Of a DNA stretch of 64,000 nucleotides, positions 62,741-64,000 are shown piece after piece. The notes beneath the pieces were generated by a model. It made no database searches. It was not told where the DNA came from and saw only the letters and a program-made list of their open reading frames with translations. Where the stretch lies: contig DATIYT010000134.1 in the NCBI GenBank assembly GCA_035517495.1, positions 1 through 64,000 of the forward strand, written 5' to 3'. Source of the stretch: DASZHJ01 sp035517495. GTDB taxonomy: Bacteria; Pseudomonadota; Alphaproteobacteria; ATCC43930; CGMCC-115725. The number at the start of each line of letters is the position of its first letter. Positions within the stretch are counted from its first letter, which is position 1. The position numbers and the translations under genes were made by a program.

Positions 62741-64000
62741 ATGACCACAAAAGACAGCGAACTCAGCCCTGAGCTCAGCCGCCGCAGGCTGCTGGCAGCC
62801 GCGGGCATAGCCGGAGGGGTCGCGGTCGCGACATCCCTCGTCGGGACGGGAGAGGCCGACGCCGCGCCCACGGCGCGGCCATCGTCCGATCCGGTTACGA
62901 CGCCGCCGGTCGCAGGACTGCATCTGCAGTTCGGCGCCGATGCAGCATCGGAAATGGTGGTGTCGTGGCACACGCTGCAGCCCGTTCACCATCCCCGTGT
63001 CTTGCTGGGACGCCTCGATGGCAAGCTCGAGCAGACCGCCGAGGCCAGCGAGACCCGCTACACCGACGCAAAGTCGAACCAAGTCATCTACGCTTACCAT
63101 GCCAAGCTCGGTCGATTGCAGGCCGACACCGCCTACATGTACGGAGCACTGCATGACGGCGCCGAGCCGGAATTCGGCGCGTTCCGCACGGCCCCGCGCG
63201 GTCGAGCGCACTTCACCTTCACCAGCTTCGGTGATCAGGGTACACCGACCGTCGGTAAGAAATATGTGCCGCCCGCAGGCGTGACGATCGTGAACCTGCC
63301 GTTCGTGAATGATAATCTCGGCTCGCCAGCCGCCGGCGATACCACGCTCGGCGTGGAGCGGCTGCGGCCTTTGTTCCACCTGCTGAACGGCGATCTCTGC
63401 TACGCCAATATCGCCGATGACCGGGTGCGCACATGGTGGGATTTCTGGAAGAACAACAGCCGCAGCGCCCGTAATCGGCCCTGGATGCCGGCGGCCGGAA
63501 ATCACGAGAACGAGCTCGGCAACGGACCGATCGGTTATCAAGCCTATCAGACCTACTTCTCGCTGCCGCCGACGGCCGGCCAGACGGATGTCACGCGCGG
63601 GCTTTGGTATGCCTTCACCGTGGGCTCGATGCGCGTGATCAGCATCGCGAATGACGACGTCTGCTACCAGGACGGCGGCAACTCCTATGTCCGCGGTTAT
63701 TCGTCCGGAGCACAAAAGTCGTGGCTCGAAAAGGAGCTGGCCGCCGCGCGCGGCGATCGCAATATTGATTGGATCGTGGTGTGCATGCACCAGGTCGCCA
63801 TCTCCACGGTCGACAAGTTCAATGGCGCGGACCTCGGTATCCGACAGGAATGGGTCCCGCTATTCGATAAATATGGAGTCGACCTCGTGGTGTGCGGACA
63901 CGAGCACCATTATGAGCGTTCCCACCCGCTCCGAGGCTGGCAGTCGAACGCCACGCTGACGCCGATCCCCGTGGCAACCGCGACCGACGTGATCGATACC
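62741..64000 (+). CDS. Purple acid phosphatase, Tat-exported (partial, 3' end outside window)
   Basis: The 420 visible residues start with a twin-arginine signal (SRRRLLAAAGIAGGVAVA). A PAP N-terminal Fn3-like domain follows (about 48-145, HLQFGADAASEMVVSWHT). The metallophosphoesterase core shows the PAP ligand motifs in order: FGDQG, GDLCYANI, GNHEN, VCMHQ and GHEHHYERSHP. It should hydrolyse phosphate esters in the periplasm or outside. An in-frame ATG at 62726 is an alternative start, but 62741 gives the better Tat signal. The Pho-box-like site just upstream fits induction by phosphate starvation. The frame runs off the right edge. Confidence 0.92.
   Translation, partial: MTTKDSELSPELSRRRLLAAAGIAGGVAVATSLVGTGEADAAPTARPSSDPVTTPPVAGLHLQFGADAASEMVVSWHTLQPVHHPRVLLGRLDGKLEQTAEASETRYTDAKSNQVIYAYHAKLGRLQADTAYMYGALHDGAEPEFGAFRTAPRGRAHFTFTSFGDQGTPTVGKKYVPPAGVTIVNLPFVNDNLGSPAAGDTTLGVERLRPLFHLLNGDLCYANIADDRVRTWWDFWKNNSRSARNRPWMPAAGNHENELGNGPIGYQAYQTYFSLPPTAGQTDVTRGLWYAFTVGSMRVISIANDDVCYQDGGNSYVRGYSSGAQKSWLEKELAAARGDRNIDWIVVCMHQVAISTVDKFNGADLGIRQEWVPLFDKYGVDLVVCGHEHHYERSHPLRGWQSNATLTPIPVATATDVIDT

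Overview
The window is a GC-rich, gene-dense stretch of bacterial chromosome from an alphaproteobacterium, probably close to Rhizobiales or Rhodospirillales. That placement is an inference. It rests on the gatCAB, pyrB-pyrC', plsY-dprA-topA-rnr and mrcA-prfB/rne gene groups, an RNase E with a large insert in its S1 domain, an RpoH sigma factor, a DUF1194 protein, and a palindromic element that resembles repeats I recall from Rhizobiales. I see no insertion sequence, phage gene, integrase, CRISPR array, rRNA or tRNA. The content is mostly core chromosome, so I do not claim a large new system. The unusual points are at the level of single genes and regulatory sites.

Layout. 1-1272: the end of a receiver-domain protein, overlapped by a receiver-adenylate cyclase. 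1281-5083 (minus): gatC-gatA-gatB and a GNAT acetyltransferase. 5123-15638 (plus): ruvX, pyrB, a dihydroorotase-like pyrC', arginase, plsY, dprA, topA and rnr. 15725-18109: an S41 protease lipoprotein and a DUF1194 protein. 18203-21609 (minus): a basic amino acid decarboxylase, threonine aldolase and a small membrane protein, with a 784-bp non-coding region between the first two. 21634-23605 (plus): an RluD-type pseudouridine synthase and rpoH. 23611-26149 (minus): a membrane-anchored pseudokinase and a small membrane protein. 26226-28649: anmK and tyrS, divergent. 28660-32897 (minus): a CmcJ-like oxidoreductase and a giant AsmA/YhdP protein. 32896-39795 (plus): glnE, bcp, DUF455, a MetX-like protein, tupB and tupA. 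39914-42228 (plus): a trypsin-like protease and an FHA membrane protein. 42235-46018 (minus): prfB, with a classical +1 frameshift site, and a class A PBP. 46533-49508 (plus): rne behind a long structured leader. 49525-53861: an aminotransferase (minus), then a BepA-like protease, a DsbA-like protein and a methyltransferase (plus). 53877-55951 (minus): a molybdenum cassette (modE N-domain, modA, mop, SUOX-like protein) with a good Mo-box. 56013-59134 (plus): a CoxL-like molybdenum hydroxylase subunit coupled to a CysQ-like phosphatase. 59165-64000: an alpha/beta hydrolase, a Sua5/TsaC protein, an FAD oxidoreductase, and the start of a Tat-exported purple acid phosphatase behind a Pho-box-like sequence.

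The genes serve central functions: tRNA amidation and charging, pyrimidine and phospholipid synthesis, DNA topology and RNA decay, heat-shock control, nitrogen control (GlnE), peptidoglycan synthesis and recycling, and envelope quality control. A secondary theme is oxyanion use. There are two incomplete uptake sets, tungstate (tupBA without an ATPase) and molybdate (modA without modBC), plus molybdenum sensing and storage proteins, a molybdenum enzyme subunit and a likely phosphate-starvation phosphatase.
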